From Streptomyces wuyuanensis (GTDB lineage Bacteria > Actinomycetota > Actinomycetes > Streptomycetales > Streptomycetaceae): a stretch of DNA of 56,280 nt. Positions within the stretch are counted from its first letter, which is position 1. Every line of letters begins with the position of its first letter. The notes beneath the pieces are model-generated. The model was not told where the DNA came from, did no database searches, and worked only from the letters and a program-made list of their open reading frames with translations. Positions 54,899 to 56,280 of the stretch are shown here, in pieces. The DNA is taken from contig NZ_FNHI01000021.1 of NCBI RefSeq assembly GCF_900103455.1, positions 1 through 56,280 of the forward strand. Direction: 5' to 3'. A program made the position numbers and the translations under genes.

Positions 54899-56210
54899 GA
54901 CGCAGAAGGCGACACGGGTCAAGACGGCCCGCCACGGCCAAGGTAAGCGGTGGCGGGTCACGAACATCCCCGGTGTTCGGGACCGCTCCTTCGACAACCT
55001 GAAGGGCAGGCACGGCGCTGAGGCGTGGCTCAAGGCGTCGTCCACCGACTCTAGCCGGGGCACCTTCTACGACCCGCGCGACGGTGCCATCACGCTGCGG
55101 GAGTACGTCGAGCAGTATTGGTGGCCGAACCTGCGCAAGGCGCCCGGCACCCGGCAGTCCATGAAGCCGAGGGTGTTCAACCACATCCTCGCCCACGCCG
55201 GGCACCTGCCGCTGAACCGGATCGGCCACGACGAGATCCGGGCCTGGCTCACCCGCGTCGAGCAGGACATCGACGTCAACACGGTGCGCACCACGTGGCG
55301 CCACTTCTCGTCCATCATGCAGGCCGCGCACAAGGCGAAGCGGATTCCCGAGAATCCGTTCCGCGACGAGGACTTGTCTCCTCCGTCTGCGCCGCCGTCG
55401 AAAGCGAAGGCATGGCCGCAGGAGACCGTGGCCGCCGTGCGGGGTGAGCTCGGCGACCGCTACGGCATCCTGCTGGACCTGGGTGTCGGGGCCGGCCTGC
55501 GGCAGGGCGAGTGCTTCGGCTTCTCCCCCGACGACATCGACGGCGACGAGATCGCCGTCGTGCGCCAGGTCGTCCGCATCGGCGGCAAGCTGGCGTTCGC
55601 CCCGCCGAAGGGCAACAAGACCCGCACCGCGCCGTGCCCTTCGGAGCTGGCCCGCGCGGTGAAGGAGTACGCGAACGTCTTCCCCACGGTCGAGGTGACG
55701 CTGCCGTGGGTGGACCCTGACCGGCCGAACCTCGAGTGGGAGAAGCGACCCAGGCGGACAGTACGTCTCCTTGTGACCACGCTCAGGACCGGCGGAGCGG
55801 GCGGCGGGGCGATCAACCGGGCGACGTTCGACGACAAGCAGTGGAAGCCGGCGCTGGCCCGCGCCGGGGTGATCCCGCCTCCGGAGGTCGAGTACGTCCA
55901 GGCTCAGGGCAAGAAGCCGTGGGCGCGTAAGTCGTGGGCCATGCCGCGGGAGGACGGCTTCCACGTCACCCGTCACACGTTCGCTTCCATCGTGCTGGCG
56001 GAGGGTGAGACAATCACTCAGCTGGCCGCGTGGCTTGGTCACTCGGACCCGGCGTTCACGCTGAGGACTTACGTGCACTTCATGCCGAAGTCGGGTAGGC
56101 GGGCGCTGGCCGCGTTGGGCGCTTGGATGGCGCCGCCCCCTTCCTCCGTCTCGCCCGAGAGCGATTGCCCCCAGATTGCCCCCAGCGACAATCTGGATCA
56201 AGGAATCTAA
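54846..56210 (+). CDS. int: Tyrosine integrase
   Basis: 454 residues. An arm-binding-like N-terminus (RWFKKGPVDPETQKATRVKTARHGQGKRWRV) is followed by the core-binding domain (80-165) and the catalytic domain. Active-site residues are Arg219 (GAGLRQGE), Lys near 255, His373 and Arg376 (FHVTRHTF), His399 (LGHSD) and Tyr409 (RTYVHF). It integrates and excises the element at the adjacent rnpB-like core. AGGAG lies before the ATG at 54846. Its last codons hold the tandem arm repeats. Confidence 0.95.
   Translation: MPGYIEDRWFKKGPVDPETQKATRVKTARHGQGKRWRVTNIPGVRDRSFDNLKGRHGAEAWLKASSTDSSRGTFYDPRDGAITLREYVEQYWWPNLRKAPGTRQSMKPRVFNHILAHAGHLPLNRIGHDEIRAWLTRVEQDIDVNTVRTTWRHFSSIMQAAHKAKRIPENPFRDEDLSPPSAPPSKAKAWPQETVAAVRGELGDRYGILLDLGVGAGLRQGECFGFSPDDIDGDEIAVVRQVVRIGGKLAFAPPKGNKTRTAPCPSELARAVKEYANVFPTVEVTLPWVDPDRPNLEWEKRPRRTVRLLVTTLRTGGAGGGAINRATFDDKQWKPALARAGVIPPPEVEYVQAQGKKPWARKSWAMPREDGFHVTRHTFASIVLAEGETITQLAAWLGHSDPAFTLRTYVHFMPKSGRRALAALGAWMAPPPSSVSPESDCPQIAPSDNLDQGI
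56164..56185 (+). repeat. Tandem 11-base arm-type repeats, right arm
   Basis: ATTGCCCCCAG occurs twice in direct succession, inside the end of int. It matches the pair at 188-209 in sequence, period and orientation. Confidence 0.65.
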
Positions 56211-56238
56211 GGCTAAGTCGCAGGTCAGAGACCTGAGC

Positions 56239-56280
56239 GGCAGACGAGTCGGGCTGTACGCCGGGTTCTGTCGCCCGGTG
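56239..56280. repeat. attR: Right attachment core (attR)
   Basis: Identical to bases 1-42 and ending at the window edge, so the true identity block may be longer. It lies 28 bases after the int stop. Confidence 0.88.
56239..56280 (-). ncRNA. rnpB: 3' end of RNase P RNA (partial)
   Basis: The minus strand reads as the conserved 3' portion of bacterial RNase P RNA, including GACAGAACCCGG. The rest of the gene should lie to the right of the window. Insertion leaves its 3' end intact, supplied by phage DNA. Confidence 0.75.

Larger units (their letters stand above)
1..56280. mobile_element. Complete temperate siphophage prophage with an AICE-like transfer module
   Basis: Identical 42-base direct repeats mark both edges, and a tyrosine integrase lies next to the right one. 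Between them is a full set of packaging, head, tail, lysis, replication, recombination and repressor genes. The TraB/Spd/KorSA-like block at 29-35.6 kb is of conjugative-element type. Base composition and codon use fit Streptomyces. An alternative is a circular phage contig with its overlap left on, but the rnpB-like repeat beside the integrase favours integration ends. Confidence 0.93.

Noticed and set aside
1..56280. CRISPR array, rRNA, full tRNA genes or insertion sequences
   Set aside because: No regularly spaced repeats, no rRNA or complete tRNA pattern, and no transposase were seen by eye; a tRNA scan was not possible here.

Overview
The window is a complete, high-GC actinobacterial prophage, most likely from Streptomyces or a close relative. 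The same 42-base sequence sits at both edges (1-42 and 56239-56280). Read on the minus strand it matches what I know of the 3' end of actinobacterial RNase P RNA (rnpB). The element therefore appears to have inserted at the 3' end of rnpB. The tyrosine integrase ends 28 bases before the right copy, and tandem 11-base repeats of the CCCCCAG type lie inboard of both copies, as expected for attL and attR.

Left end (1-5200): a mosaic of small, separately transcribed genes on both strands, many apparently leaderless or followed by hairpins (XRE, GntR and other HTH proteins and unknowns), then a phage-type hypothetical gene coupled to a small serine recombinase. Late region, read right to left (26.7 kb down to 5.2 kb): HNH nuclease, P-loop kinase, a non-coding candidate cos region, small and large terminase, membrane peptide, portal, HK97 protease, HK97 capsid, connector genes, tail tube, tail chaperones with a -1 frameshift, tape measure, minor tail proteins, a glucuronyl C5-epimerase-like tail protein, amidase, holin, a second membrane protein and a membrane-anchored collagen-like protein. 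This is a siphovirus layout.

Central region (27-35.7 kb): unlike a standard phage, it has a set of genes resembling actinomycete conjugative elements (AICEs). These are an FtsK/TraB-type DNA translocase, Spd-like membrane proteins, small plasmid-type proteins, an excisionase-like HTH protein and a KorSA-like GntR repressor with its own operator. Clustered short repeats just downstream of the translocase gene could be a transfer locus. Replication region (35.7-43.5 kb): initiator, DnaC-like loader, DnaB helicase, a divergent C5-cytosine methyltransferase and many small genes. Early region (44-53.8 kb): a long minus-strand series of about 26 short genes, mostly overlapping by 1-4 bases, including RecE/RecT-like recombination genes, with an AlpA-like and a Cro-like protein at its start.

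Right end (53.8-56.3 kb): a divergent operator region, then plus-strand repressor-like gene, a small gene and integrase. The whole looks like a temperate cos-type siphovirus that has absorbed, or shares descent with, a Streptomyces-type conjugation module, with two repressor circuits (phage XRE type and plasmid GntR type). All functions are assigned from sequence motifs and context by eye; no database search was run.
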